Assembly: GCA_013329085.1 (NCBI GenBank)
Contig: DUKX01000146.1
Location: forward strand, 1-9,856
Length of the DNA stretch: 9,856 nucleotides
From: Methanofastidiosum sp.
GTDB taxonomy: Archaea; Methanobacteriota_B; Thermococci; Methanofastidiosales; Methanofastidiosaceae
Reading direction: 5' to 3'
Shown: piece by piece, positions 4,835 to 9,488 of the stretch
How positions within the stretch are numbered: position 1 is the stretch's first letter
How the letters are laid out: every line of letters begins with the position of its first letter
Notes under the pieces: generated by a model
What the model saw: the letters and a program-made list of their open reading frames with translations, nothing else
Database searches by the model: none
Told to the model about the DNA's origin: nothing
Translations under genes and position numbers: made by a program

Positions 4835-5139
4835 AACCCTAATTCCTTTCTTGATTCGTCATCCCAATTTGCAGGTACTTTTGCATCTATCATATATGCA
4901 TAGTCGCTTGCAGCCCGGTCGAGTTCATTGAATTTAACGTCTACTGTAAGGTAGCTACCAAAATCATGAGGATTACTCTGTATGAATAATTTTGCTTGTT
5001 CTGGTGGTTCACCGAATTCTCGTATCAATTGATTTAAAAATGTACGACACTCTTTACGAGCAAGGTCAGGCTCATATGTTTCGCCTAACTGTTGACAGGG
5101 TTCGTCATACGGTACAGGTCCAAAGCTTAAATTTTCCAT
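4831..5139 (-). CDS. Conserved hypothetical phage protein (SNPHDFGSY motif), 102 aa
   Basis: The 102-residue product has an N-terminal acidic/polar segment, a helix (ARKECRTFLNQLIREFGEPP, 27-46), then the motif SNPHDFGSYLTVDVKFN (55-71), followed by DYAYMIDAKVPANWDDES (79-96). The 'SNPHDFGSY...DYAY...P.xWD' pattern is one I recall from small hypothetical proteins in many phages and plasmids; no activity is known to me. The ATG at 5139 lies 17 bp after the proximal box of P8, the shortest leader in the window. It is the first gene of a four-gene unit and overlaps the next gene by 4 bp. Confidence 0.75.
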   Translation of the reverse strand: MENLSFGPVPYDEPCQQLGETYEPDLARKECRTFLNQLIREFGEPPEQAKLFIQSNPHDFGSYLTVDVKFNELDRAASDYAYMIDAKVPANWDDESRKELGL

Positions 5140-5156
5140 CTCTTATTAACTTTAAG

Positions 5157-5188
5157 TAAATATACCACAAATTATCAAAAGGAAAAAA
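5157..5188 (-). promoter_or_regulatory. Promoter P8, upstream of the four-gene unit
   Basis: Minus strand: TTTTTTCC (5188-5181), 16 bp, TATATTTA (5164-5157). The preceding gene ends TAG immediately followed by TGATTTTTTCC, a tandem stop merging into the distal box. It drives 4831-5139, 4586-4834, 4241-4585 and 4008-4214. Confidence 0.8.
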
Positions 5189-5191
5189 TCA

Positions 5192-5401
5192 CTATTCTTC
5201 AGGTATTTCAGAACTGTTATGCTTCAGTTTTCGAGAGTACTTTTGGCCTGAACAACCTGCACAACTACATGGAGATCCAGTTGATTTGAAAACATAGAAA
5301 TCTCCTGTCTTATTCAAGAAAGACTTCCATAGATTATGTTTTTTCAATCGGTTTTTAAATTTGATCTTGGTCTTGCGCTCTCGCTCTGCTTTATTTGTCA
5401 T
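5192..5401 (-). CDS. Small basic Cys-cluster protein (PCSCAGC...KYSRKLKH), 69 aa
   Basis: I take the ATG at 5401; extending the frame to 5467 would run into a terminator hairpin. The 69-residue product has a very basic start (NKAERERKTKIKFKNRLKKHN), a short linker (FLNKTGDFYVFKSTGS), and the cluster PCSCAGCSGQKYSRKLKH (44-61). C45, C47 and C50 are possible metal ligands. A 'G-PCSC-xx-C-xxxKYxR' ending recurs in small bacterial and phage hypothetical proteins as I remember them; the function is unknown, with a zinc- or RNA-binding role plausible from charge and Cys spacing. No two-box promoter is visible upstream. The gene follows the triple stem-loop region, so it may rely on read-through. 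Confidence 0.7.
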   Translation of the reverse strand: MTNKAERERKTKIKFKNRLKKHNLWKSFLNKTGDFYVFKSTGSPCSCAGCSGQKYSRKLKHNSSEIPEE

Positions 5402-5438
5402 GGAATTCTGTTGTTTTTTTAATATACTATTAAAAACG

Positions 5439-5470
5439 AGATTGGGACCCAAGCAGAAGGGTCCCAATCT
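5439..5470 (-). terminator. Strong 12-bp stem-loop with T-rich tail
   Basis: AGATTGGGACCC (5439-5450) pairs perfectly with GGGTCCCAATCT (5459-5470) around an 8-nt loop. On the minus strand the stem is followed after two bases by GTTTTTAATAG, a good Rho-independent terminator for transcription coming from the 5606-5860 gene. Confidence 0.8.
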
Positions 5471-5516
5471 ATTCGACGGATTAGGTCGAATTTAAAGAAA
5501 ACAGCATACTGTTTTC
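5471..5516 (-). other. Two further stem-loops next to the terminator
   Basis: ATTCGAC (5471-5477) pairs with GTCGAAT (5485-5491), 7-nt loop. GAAAACAG (5497-5504) pairs with CTGTTTTC (5509-5516), 4-nt loop. With the terminator at 5439-5470 they form three perfect hairpins in 78 bp of a 204-bp gene-free stretch (5402-5605). The rest of that stretch holds a CTAACTAACTAACT repeat (5522-5535) and no gene I can support. This may be a structured 3' end or a small RNA. Confidence 0.55.
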
Positions 5517-5605
5517 GCTTCCTAACTAACTAACTTTGTATCCATCTAACTAAACCTATGTATCAGATCCTACCCTACACGAAATTATTTATCTATGACT
5601 TAAAA

Positions 5606-5860
5606 CTAACTTTTCTCGAGTTTCTTGGGCTCGTTAATAGTTACGTTTGGTTTAAATATCATACTAGTTAAAAAGGATATACCCCATGCTTGAATTGCAG
5701 ATATAATCGGTAATTCAAAAAGTTCAGGCATAAGCCAGTTCCATAACCATTTGATTGGAAATGCAAGAAGAAAAGATATAATAATACCACCAATTACTGT
5801 TAGTACCGCTACTCTAATCTGTCTCTTTGCTAGTACGCTAGGCTTTAATTGTTCGTGCAT
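5606..5860 (-). CDS. Two-helix membrane protein of the W-x-W...LP...QAxG type, 84 aa
   Basis: I take the ATG at 5860 (MHEQLKPSVLAKRQIRVAVL), since the longer frame would need a TTG at 5902 and a poorly hydrophobic extension. After a basic N-terminus, a first transmembrane helix covers about 17-34 (AVLTVIGGIIISFLLAFP) and a second hydrophobic stretch 52-69. Between them is a signature KWLWNWLMPELFELP (37-51) followed by QAWG (57-60). I recognise this pattern from small inner-membrane proteins in Bacteroidota and their phages; no function is known. The protein at 6346-6636 shares the signature. Hairpins lie on both sides (5917-5951 upstream, 5439-5470 downstream), and I see no promoter between 5861 and 5916. 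Confidence 0.75.
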   Translation of the reverse strand: MHEQLKPSVLAKRQIRVAVLTVIGGIIISFLLAFPIKWLWNWLMPELFELPIISAIQAWGISFLTSMIFKPNVTINEPKKLEKS

Positions 5861-5916
5861 TTTATTAAATGTTGCTTTAATTCTTCTACAATCGAAGATC
5901 AAAAGGTTTTAAATAC

Positions 5917-5951
5917 GAAACGCTAACCCGTGCTTTATAGGTTAGCGTTTC
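5917..5951 (-). terminator. 12-bp stem-loop closing the six-gene unit
   Basis: GAAACGCTAACC (5917-5928) pairs perfectly with GGTTAGCGTTTC (5940-5951), loop 11 nt. On the minus strand it is followed by GTATTTAAAACCTTTTG, only moderately T-rich. It is the first strong stem after the stop at 6049, about 98 bp downstream. Confidence 0.7.
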
Positions 5952-5952
5952 T

Positions 5953-6048
5953 TATCAGTTAGTCTTTGAGTGGTGACTTCCACTACAACTGATAGCCATT
6001 GCCGCCTCGCGACCTTGTGTTTAAGGCTTTACGGTTGGACTTCGCTTC
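5953..6048 (-). other. Structured 3' region or candidate small RNA
   Basis: This gene-free stretch is more GC-rich than its surroundings. TATCAGTT (5953-5960) pairs with AACTGATA (5987-5994) and encloses AGTGG/CCACT (5969-5973, 5980-5984). Another small stem is CCTT/AAGG near 6013-6026. I tried to fit a tRNA and could not: no T-arm or acceptor pairing. It lies between the end of the 6049 gene and the terminator at 5917-5951, so it would be transcribed as a structured 3' UTR or processed RNA. Confidence 0.4.
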
Positions 6049-6303
6049 TTATATAACTTGCAAGAACTTTGTATCGCCAACAAAAGTTTTTCCTTTACGA
6101 AACTTAGTACCGACGATTTGTCCTCTATCATCAAGCAAAAATTCTTGAGCAAGATGAACAAGAAAACCTCGGCGGATCCGGTTTTTTAAAGTTCTGTTAG
6201 TTTCTTTTCTTAATTCTCGATAATCTGACATTGACATATTGTCAGGTCTTTCATTGATTGGTTTTGGCGCAGTTGGCAAAACTGTAGCATTACGATGTTT
6301 CAT
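6049..6303 (-). CDS. Small basic protein with SMxxYRE motif, 84 aa
   Basis: The protein is basic. It has a Pro-rich start (NATVLPTAPKPINERPDN), then MSMSDYRELRKETNRTLKNR (23-42), a strongly basic helix. A beta-like tail carries DDRGQIVGTKFRKGKTFVGDTKFLQVI (58-84). Short Bacteroidota phage proteins with an 'MS-xx-YRxLRK' helix are familiar to me but have no assigned role; the charge suggests nucleic-acid binding. The tiny frame at 6864-6941 carries a similar SMxxYRE word. It is the last gene of the P9 unit, 42 bp after 6346-6636, and the intervening AT-rich DNA has no matching promoter. Terminator and structured RNA follow. Confidence 0.7.
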   Translation of the reverse strand: MKHRNATVLPTAPKPINERPDNMSMSDYRELRKETNRTLKNRIRRGFLVHLAQEFLLDDRGQIVGTKFRKGKTFVGDTKFLQVI

Positions 6304-6345
6304 AAGTATTGTATAATTTTAAGAAAAATATATGATAGTAAAAAT

Positions 6346-6636
6346 TTAAAAGATAAGAGCATTAATAAACCAACCAACAAATAGGGCTACCCATGGATGT
6401 AATAATCGTGAAACCATTTCATTCTTCATATCATATTCTTTTGGTGTTATATAATGGCTGTGAAATAGTCCAATAACTAACATTAACCCAATCGCTTGAT
6501 AAAAAGTCAGAACAGGAAGATTCTCGAAGACAGGTAATACAAACCAACCCCAAAACTTAAAGAGTACTAGACCCCAAGAAAAACTGGTGTAAACAAGTAA
6601 TAGTCCAACGATGATAATTGCGATTATAAGTTCCAT
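6346..6636 (-). CDS. Membrane protein of the W-x-W...LP...QAxG type, 96 aa
   Basis: Three hydrophobic segments are visible: about 2-24 (ELIIAIIIVGLLLVYTSFSW), 43-60 (TFYQAIGLMLVIGLFHS) and 79-96 (LHPWVALFVGWFINALIF). Between the first two is KFWGWFVLPVFENLPVLTFYQAIG (27-50). P35, LP (40-41), QA (47-48) and G50 keep the same relative spacing as P45, LP (50-51), QA (57-58) and G60 in the 5606-5860 protein. The extra C-terminal helix is not in that relative. Inner-membrane location is clear; the function is unknown. The start ATG at 6636 lies 5 bp after the stop of 6642-6857, within the P9 unit. Confidence 0.75.
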   Translation of the reverse strand: MELIIAIIIVGLLLVYTSFSWGLVLFKFWGWFVLPVFENLPVLTFYQAIGLMLVIGLFHSHYITPKEYDMKNEMVSRLLHPWVALFVGWFINALIF

Positions 6637-6641
6637 CAGTA

Positions 6642-6857
6642 TTATTTTTTAAGTTTGCGTTTAATTTCTGCTTGCAATTTCAGTTGGTCATTGAGATCAG
6701 TTGGCACGTTTAATACGCCCATTTCTCTTGACAACTGTTTCCAGTTAGGAAGATTTAAAAATAGTCGACGCAGCCCGTCAACATAACCAGATTTAAGAGC
6801 CTTTAATTCCTGGTAATCAGGATTGTCTCGCCTCAGTGTTTTGTTTGAATTTGACAT
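6642..6857 (-). CDS. Hypothetical basic helical protein, 71 aa
   Basis: The family is not recognised. The sequence is basic and appears mainly helical: KTLRRDNPDYQELKALKSG (6-24), VDGLRRLFLNLPNWKQLSREMG (26-47), then LNDQLKLQAEIKRKLKK (55-71), which could form an amphipathic or coiled helix. There is no Cys, signal or membrane segment. It lies in the P9 unit, ending 5 bp before 6346-6636 starts. Upstream is a short gap with the 25-codon frame at 6864-6941. Confidence 0.65.
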   Translation of the reverse strand: MSNSNKTLRRDNPDYQELKALKSGYVDGLRRLFLNLPNWKQLSREMGVLNVPTDLNDQLKLQAEIKRKLKK

Positions 6858-6863
6858 AGAAAT

Positions 6864-6941
6864 TTATTTACTATATTTGGTTTTAAGAGATCTTAGTATA
6901 AACTCTCGATATCCTTGCATCGACCGATTTGGAAGTTTCAT
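6864..6941 (-). CDS. Micro-ORF, 25 aa, basic
   Basis: An ATG at 6941 starts 25 codons: MKLPNRSMQGYREFILRSLK plus five more residues, ending in TAA at 6866-6864. It fills most of the 118-bp gap between 6857 and 6976, in line with the dense packing elsewhere. The word SMQGYRE resembles SMSDYRE in the 6049-6303 protein, which argues weakly for a real peptide from the same family, or a remnant of one. At this length chance cannot be excluded. Confidence 0.4.
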   Translation of the reverse strand: MKLPNRSMQGYREFILRSLKTKYSK

Positions 6942-6975
6942 AGCTTATTTTACTTGATCTGTTGATTTAGTTTTA

Positions 6976-7239
6976 TTAGTCACTATCAATCCAACCGGTC
7001 TTGCGGCCATTGGTTTTTCTTAAGTAATCAAATGGAGTAGGATAGCATATCGTTTTACCAAAGCGGCCGACTGGTACTTCCATCCAATTTTGAGTTAGCT
7101 TATTCCACTCTGTTTTCGGAATCCATTTAAAGTTCCAGAACAGATATACTATTGCAAACACGGCAAATGCAATTGGAAAGAGAATGTATATTGTCAAAAG
7201 CAATACTAGAAAATACAGAAATCTGAAGAGGTGTTTCAT
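6976..7239 (-). CDS. Membrane-anchored small protein, 87 aa
   Basis: The N-terminal 35 residues are strongly hydrophobic (FLYFLVLLLTIYILFPIAFA, then VFAIVYLFW), long enough for one extended helix or a tight hairpin of two. A soluble tail follows with several Trp and basic residues (NFKWIPKTEWNKLTQNWMEV), then GRFGKTICYPTPFDYLRKTNG and a final GWIDSD. There is no signal-peptidase site that I would trust, so it is probably anchored in the inner membrane. The family is not recognised. It is the second gene of the P9 unit, 34 bp after 7274-7660, with no promoter-like boxes in that gap. Confidence 0.7.
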   Translation of the reverse strand: MKHLFRFLYFLVLLLTIYILFPIAFAVFAIVYLFWNFKWIPKTEWNKLTQNWMEVPVGRFGKTICYPTPFDYLRKTNGRKTGWIDSD

Positions 7240-7273
7240 ATTGATTTGTTTTACTTAGTTTATATTTCAGTTA

Positions 7274-7660
7274 TTATAACTCGAGGGCTTCCCAACGCAA
7301 TTCATCACCGCTACCACAATTAACGGTTTTAAGCTTAACACAATATTCGATGTCTTCAAATTCGCACATTACCTGGTTACCGATGATCTCGATTACTCGC
7401 ATTAATTCTGATCTGTTTAGATCACGAACATATGCTCGAATCATTGAGCCAACTTTTGGTGCCTTTGCTTTATTTTCAGCAACTGAGACAGGCCGGTCAG
7501 GTTCTCTACGCAAAGCTTCTTGTTCAGCATAAACGATTGCCTCAATGTCAGAAACCATCTGGTCAAGGTTATCAATACTGAATTCAATATACGTGATACC
7601 TTCTCCATAATTAAGGATGGCATCTTTAATCTTGTTTCGAGTTTCTTTTGAAAAGACCAT
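7274..7660 (-). CDS. Hypothetical protein, 128 aa
   Basis: The family is not recognised. The first half looks helical and acidic (KETRNKIKDAILNYGEGITY; DNLDQMVSDIEAIVYAEQEAL). A short basic/Ala-rich linker (ENKAKAPKVGS, 62-72) leads to a beta-rich C-terminal half (MIRAYVRDLNRSELMRVIEI, GNQVMCEFEDIEYCVKLKTV, LRWEALEL) that could be an SH3-like barrel. Two domains joined by a linker is the simplest reading. The ATG at 7660 lies 23 bp after the proximal box of P9, and it is the first gene of a six-gene unit. Overlapping frames 7441-7623 (minus) and 7350-7532 (plus) are shadows. Confidence 0.7.
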   Translation of the reverse strand: MVFSKETRNKIKDAILNYGEGITYIEFSIDNLDQMVSDIEAIVYAEQEALRREPDRPVSVAENKAKAPKVGSMIRAYVRDLNRSELMRVIEIIGNQVMCEFEDIEYCVKLKTVNCGSGDELRWEALEL

Positions 7661-7683
7661 GACGTATCAGTTTGATTGTTAAG

Positions 7684-7715
7684 CTAATATAGAACTAATT
7701 TGCGTCAGTAAAAAA
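7684..7715 (-). promoter_or_regulatory. Promoter P9, upstream of the six-gene unit
   Basis: Minus strand: TTTTTTAC (7715-7708), 16 bp, TATATTAG (7691-7684). It has the AC variant of the distal box, shared with P3 and P13. It is the only visible promoter for genes from 7660 down to 6049. Confidence 0.8.
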
Positions 7716-7722
7716 TCCAGAC

Positions 7723-7917
7723 TTACTTATAATAGGCCACGACCAACAGCACATAGCCGGCTACAATAATAAGAGCCTCAAGCATATTTAATGCGAGCAT
7801 GTACCAAGGCATTTTTACACCATCTGGTTTTTTTACAAGTAGCGAAATTGCGCCAACCAAAAAACGAGAGGCATTAACTCCAAGAATGATAATGGCAAGC
7901 AAGACTAACATATTCAT
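7723..7917 (-). CDS. Two-helix membrane protein, 64 aa
   Basis: Two hydrophobic helices, about 3-28 (MLVLLAIIILGVNASRFLVG onwards) and 38-62 (WYMLALNMLEALIIVAGYVL onwards), are joined by a short basic loop KKPDGVKMP (29-37). The loop charge puts it in the cytoplasm, with both ends outside. Size and hairpin topology recall holins and other small phage membrane proteins, but no endolysin or spanin is nearby, so no lysis role is claimed. The ATG at 7917 lies 24 bp after the proximal box of P10. It is a single-gene unit that ends 7 bp before the distal box of P9. A second in-frame ATG two codons later could also be used. Confidence 0.7.
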   Translation of the reverse strand: MNMLVLLAIIILGVNASRFLVGAISLLVKKPDGVKMPWYMLALNMLEALIIVAGYVLLVVAYYK

Positions 7918-7941
7918 GTGTTTGGTTTTTAATTGTTTAAG

Positions 7942-7973
7942 CTAATATAGAACTAATGGACGAAAGGAAAAAA
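7942..7973 (-). promoter_or_regulatory. Promoter P10, abutting the preceding stop codon
   Basis: Minus strand: TTTTTTCC (7973-7966), 16 bp, TATATTAG (7949-7942). The stop TGA (7976-7974) of the L7/L12-like gene leads directly into the T-run. It drives 7723-7917. Confidence 0.85.
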
Positions 7974-8306
7974 TCAGTATGTTCCGTTTCTTATTTTGTC
8001 CCAAATATTATCAACATAATCTTTACATTCTTTCAAGCTCCAACTGGTTACGTCCTTAACTGCTTTGACTGCTCGCAACTTAGTTTCGTCATTGTAACAC
8101 TGGATCATGAAGTCACGGTCGATAACCGAAAACACACTTTTAGGCGAGGCAATAAACGTATTACAAGAGCCTTTCCTGAACGTAAGCTGACCAGTATTGT
8201 CAATAGAAGACGAGGACGGTGCGTGCAATGTTCTAAAAATGATGCGATCTTCCAATGTTTCAAGCTCTATACAGAGCGAGCCGTTTTCCAAATAATAAAT
8301 TTTCAT
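7974..8306 (-). CDS. Protein with an L7/L12 C-terminal-domain-like tail, 110 aa
   Basis: The N-terminal 65 residues look like beta strands (MKIYYLENGSLCIELET; DRIIFRTLHAPSSSSIDNTG; LTFRKGSCNTFIA). The C-terminal segment TKLRAVKAVKDVTSWSLKEC (75-94) followed by KDYVDNI matches the pattern of the ribosomal L7/L12 C-terminal domain, KxxVIKxVRxxTGLGLKEAKDLV, which in ribosomes contacts translational GTPases. Here TGLGL is replaced by TSWSL, so GTPase binding is not assured. Only this short region is present, without the L7/L12 dimerisation domain. Phage proteins with such a segment exist, with unknown roles; a link to translation is an inference. It is the last gene of the P11 unit, 11 bp after 8318-8533. 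A long plus-strand frame across it is a shadow. Confidence 0.75.
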   Translation of the reverse strand: MKIYYLENGSLCIELETLEDRIIFRTLHAPSSSSIDNTGQLTFRKGSCNTFIASPKSVFSVIDRDFMIQCYNDETKLRAVKAVKDVTSWSLKECKDYVDNIWDKIRNGTY

Positions 8307-8317
8307 AATGATTGGTT

Positions 8318-8533
8318 TTAGTCTTGATCAAGTTTACAGACTTCTCTTACAATTTCTAGGTCTTCGACCTTATCATACCCAACTCCACCACTTTCAGTTA
8401 TAATGTACATAACTCCAGTTGGGCTTGGATCATGTTTCGCTGGAGTTACTCTACCCCATCCACGAAGTTTGCCTTTACCCCATGGGTACATGACTTCATA
8501 CAGATAACCTGGTTTTACTTGGCTTGCGTCCAT
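8318..8533 (-). CDS. Small SH3-like hypothetical protein, 71 aa
   Basis: The composition suggests a compact beta-barrel: VKPGYLYEVMYPWGKGKLRG (6-25), WGRVTPAKHD, VMYIITESGG (41-50) and DLEIVREVCKLDQD at the end. The 'KPGYLYEV...GRVT...VEDLEIV' pattern resembles SH3/KOW-type small domains but is too weak for a family name. There is no membrane segment. It sits in the middle of the P11 unit, 19 bp after the zinc-finger gene and 11 bp before the L7/L12-like gene. Function unknown. Confidence 0.65.
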   Translation of the reverse strand: MDASQVKPGYLYEVMYPWGKGKLRGWGRVTPAKHDPSPTGVMYIITESGGVGYDKVEDLEIVREVCKLDQD

Positions 8534-8552
8534 TGTCTTGTTTGTTTAATCG

Positions 8553-8885
8553 TTAGTTATCATCATGATCCGAACCATAATTAATGGAATCAATATGATT
8601 ACACAAAGCTTGAACTTTATCTTCATCTTTCCAGAATTTGATTCTATTCCAGAATTGATCTTTACATTTAGTTCGACAAAAAGCTTGTTGATATGATTTC
8701 TTAATAAATCGTTTATTACACATAGGTCCAGCACACTGACACTGTTCGCCTACTTTTTTCTTTTTATTAAAGGCATAAACTGTAGCAGATGTTCGCATTT
8801 CTGATTTTATATCATTAACAAATTCAGTAGATGATATAAAGTAATCATCATATTGCATTGATAATGCGTATGCTTCGTCTCCCAT
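8553..8885 (-). CDS. FCS-like zinc-finger protein, 110 aa
   Basis: The central part is a short treble-clef-type zinc motif: CQCAGPMCNKRFIKKSYQQA (49-68) then FCRTKCKDQFWN (69-80). C51 and C56 pair with C70 and C74; C49 is an extra candidate. The order Cx4C...FIKKSYQQAFCxxxCKxxFW is typical of small phage and bacterial FCS/MYM-like fingers that probably bind nucleic acid or protein. The N-terminus is acidic/aromatic (GDEAYALSMQYDDYF), the C-terminus charged. The ATG at 8885 lies 18 bp after the proximal box of P11. It is the first gene of a three-gene unit. The 8546-8734 frame overlapping it is a shadow. Confidence 0.8.
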   Translation of the reverse strand: MGDEAYALSMQYDDYFISSTEFVNDIKSEMRTSATVYAFNKKKKVGEQCQCAGPMCNKRFIKKSYQQAFCRTKCKDQFWNRIKFWKDEDKVQALCNHIDSINYGSDHDDN

Positions 8886-8903
8886 TGTAATTAGTTTGTA
8901 ATG

Positions 8904-8935
8904 CTAAAATATTAAGAATAGTCGAAAGGAAAAAA
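8904..8935 (-). promoter_or_regulatory. Promoter P11, fused to a terminator
   Basis: Minus strand: TTTTTTCC (8935-8928), 16 bp, TATTTTAG (8911-8904). The T-run is also the tail of the hairpin at 8936-8972. It drives 8553-8885, 8318-8533 and 7974-8306. Confidence 0.8.
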
Positions 8936-8972
8936 CCCTAGTTAAACTCGCATGAAGACTTCATTACTAGGG
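8936..8972 (-). terminator. Terminator overlapping the end of the radical SAM gene
   Basis: CCCTAGT (8936-8942) pairs perfectly with ACTAGGG (8966-8972). Inside, AAG/CTT words around 8954-8962 could extend it. On the minus strand the stem is followed immediately by TTTTTTCC. The upstream arm lies within the last codons of the radical SAM gene and the T-run belongs to P11. Confidence 0.65.
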
Positions 8973-9436
8973 AGTGGACAGTTTTTGATCCAGTGTATGT
9001 TATTTTTAACTTTCCAGTGTGACAGGTTGACATTGCTCGGTATTTGGATACCATCAAACACATTGAGTCTTAATGACTTAGACCCAGTACCTAACCGCCA
9101 TATGAGCATTTCATTAAGATTAAGGAATGGTTCTACATCAGACTGTTCGTGTAGAGTTAGTGTAACACCGTCTACCAGGTTTAAGATCTTAGGAACGTTG
9201 CGAGACAGACTCGTATAGACAATCAGTTTTGCTTCGTTCATGGCCAGATTCTTCAACAGCTCGATGGTCTTTGGTAATTGGCCTTCAAGTAAAGGTTCTC
9301 CGCCGGTAAGCATGATTGTCTCGAATGGTTCAGACCAGTCTACGACAGGTAAAGCTGCCAAGTCGTGGTCTTTATTACAGCATCCTTCGCAAGAGCGATG
9401 GCATTTTTCCGTAACGAGTAATCTCAATGACCGCAT
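8942..9436 (-). CDS. Compact radical SAM protein, 164 aa
   Basis: Radical SAM enzymes use a [4Fe-4S] cluster to cleave S-adenosylmethionine and form a 5'-deoxyadenosyl radical. The cluster motif CHRSCEGC (12-19, CX3CX2C) lies right after an N-terminal strand SLRLLVTEK, with an additional C20. The SAM-binding GGEP is in IMLTGGEPLLEG (41-52). Later strands include KLIVYTSL (70-77), DGVTLTLHE (89-97) and SLRLNVF (121-127); C153 is near the end. At 164 residues it is shorter than most family members, similar in size to NrdG activases, and lacks SPASM or other extensions. I recognise the 'LLVTEKCxRxCEGCCNKDxDL' opening from phage-borne radical SAM proteins of unknown substrate. It is a single-gene unit from P12; its 3' end overlaps a terminator. 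No NrdD or peptide precursor is evident here. Confidence 0.88.
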   Translation of the reverse strand: MRSLRLLVTEKCHRSCEGCCNKDHDLAALPVVDWSEPFETIMLTGGEPLLEGQLPKTIELLKNLAMNEAKLIVYTSLSRNVPKILNLVDGVTLTLHEQSDVEPFLNLNEMLIWRLGTGSKSLRLNVFDGIQIPSNVNLSHWKVKNNIHWIKNCPLPSNEVFMRV

Positions 9437-9456
9437 AGTTCTTCAGTTTAATAAGA

Positions 9457-9488
9457 CAAATATAATACCAATAGTTTAAAGGAAAAAG
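9457..9488 (-). promoter_or_regulatory. Promoter P12, abutting the preceding stop codon
   Basis: Minus strand: CTTTTTCC (9488-9481), 16 bp, TATATTTG (9464-9457). The stop TGA (9491-9489) of the upstream gene leads directly into the distal box. It drives the radical SAM gene, whose ATG is 20 bp beyond the proximal box. Confidence 0.85.

Noticed and set aside
5402..5467. N-terminal extension of the 5192-5401 protein
   Set aside because: It would start with a non-ATG codon inside a perfect terminator hairpin.
5861..5902. N-terminal extension of the 5606-5860 membrane protein
   Set aside because: It needs a TTG start; the ATG at 5860 has an A-rich upstream context like other genes here.
5955..5999. 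14-codon frame inside the structured region
   Set aside because: Its codons coincide with the stem-loop; length and lack of promoter give no support for translation.
5953..6048. tRNA in the structured gap
   Set aside because: The CCTT/AAGG stem has a 6-nt loop and no matching D- or T-arm or acceptor stem.
6313..6356. Possible two-box promoter upstream of 6049-6303
   Set aside because: AAAATATA-like and GTAAAAAT words exist but not at the invariant 16-bp spacing, and the distal position reads AAAGATAA.
7956..8321. 121-codon plus-strand frame
   Set aside because: It runs antisense through the L7/L12-like gene and P10, has no recognisable motif or promoter, and all other evidence is minus-strand.
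8952..9479. Two plus-strand frames across the radical SAM gene
   Set aside because: They are antisense shadows of a gene with clear CX3CX2C and GGEP motifs.
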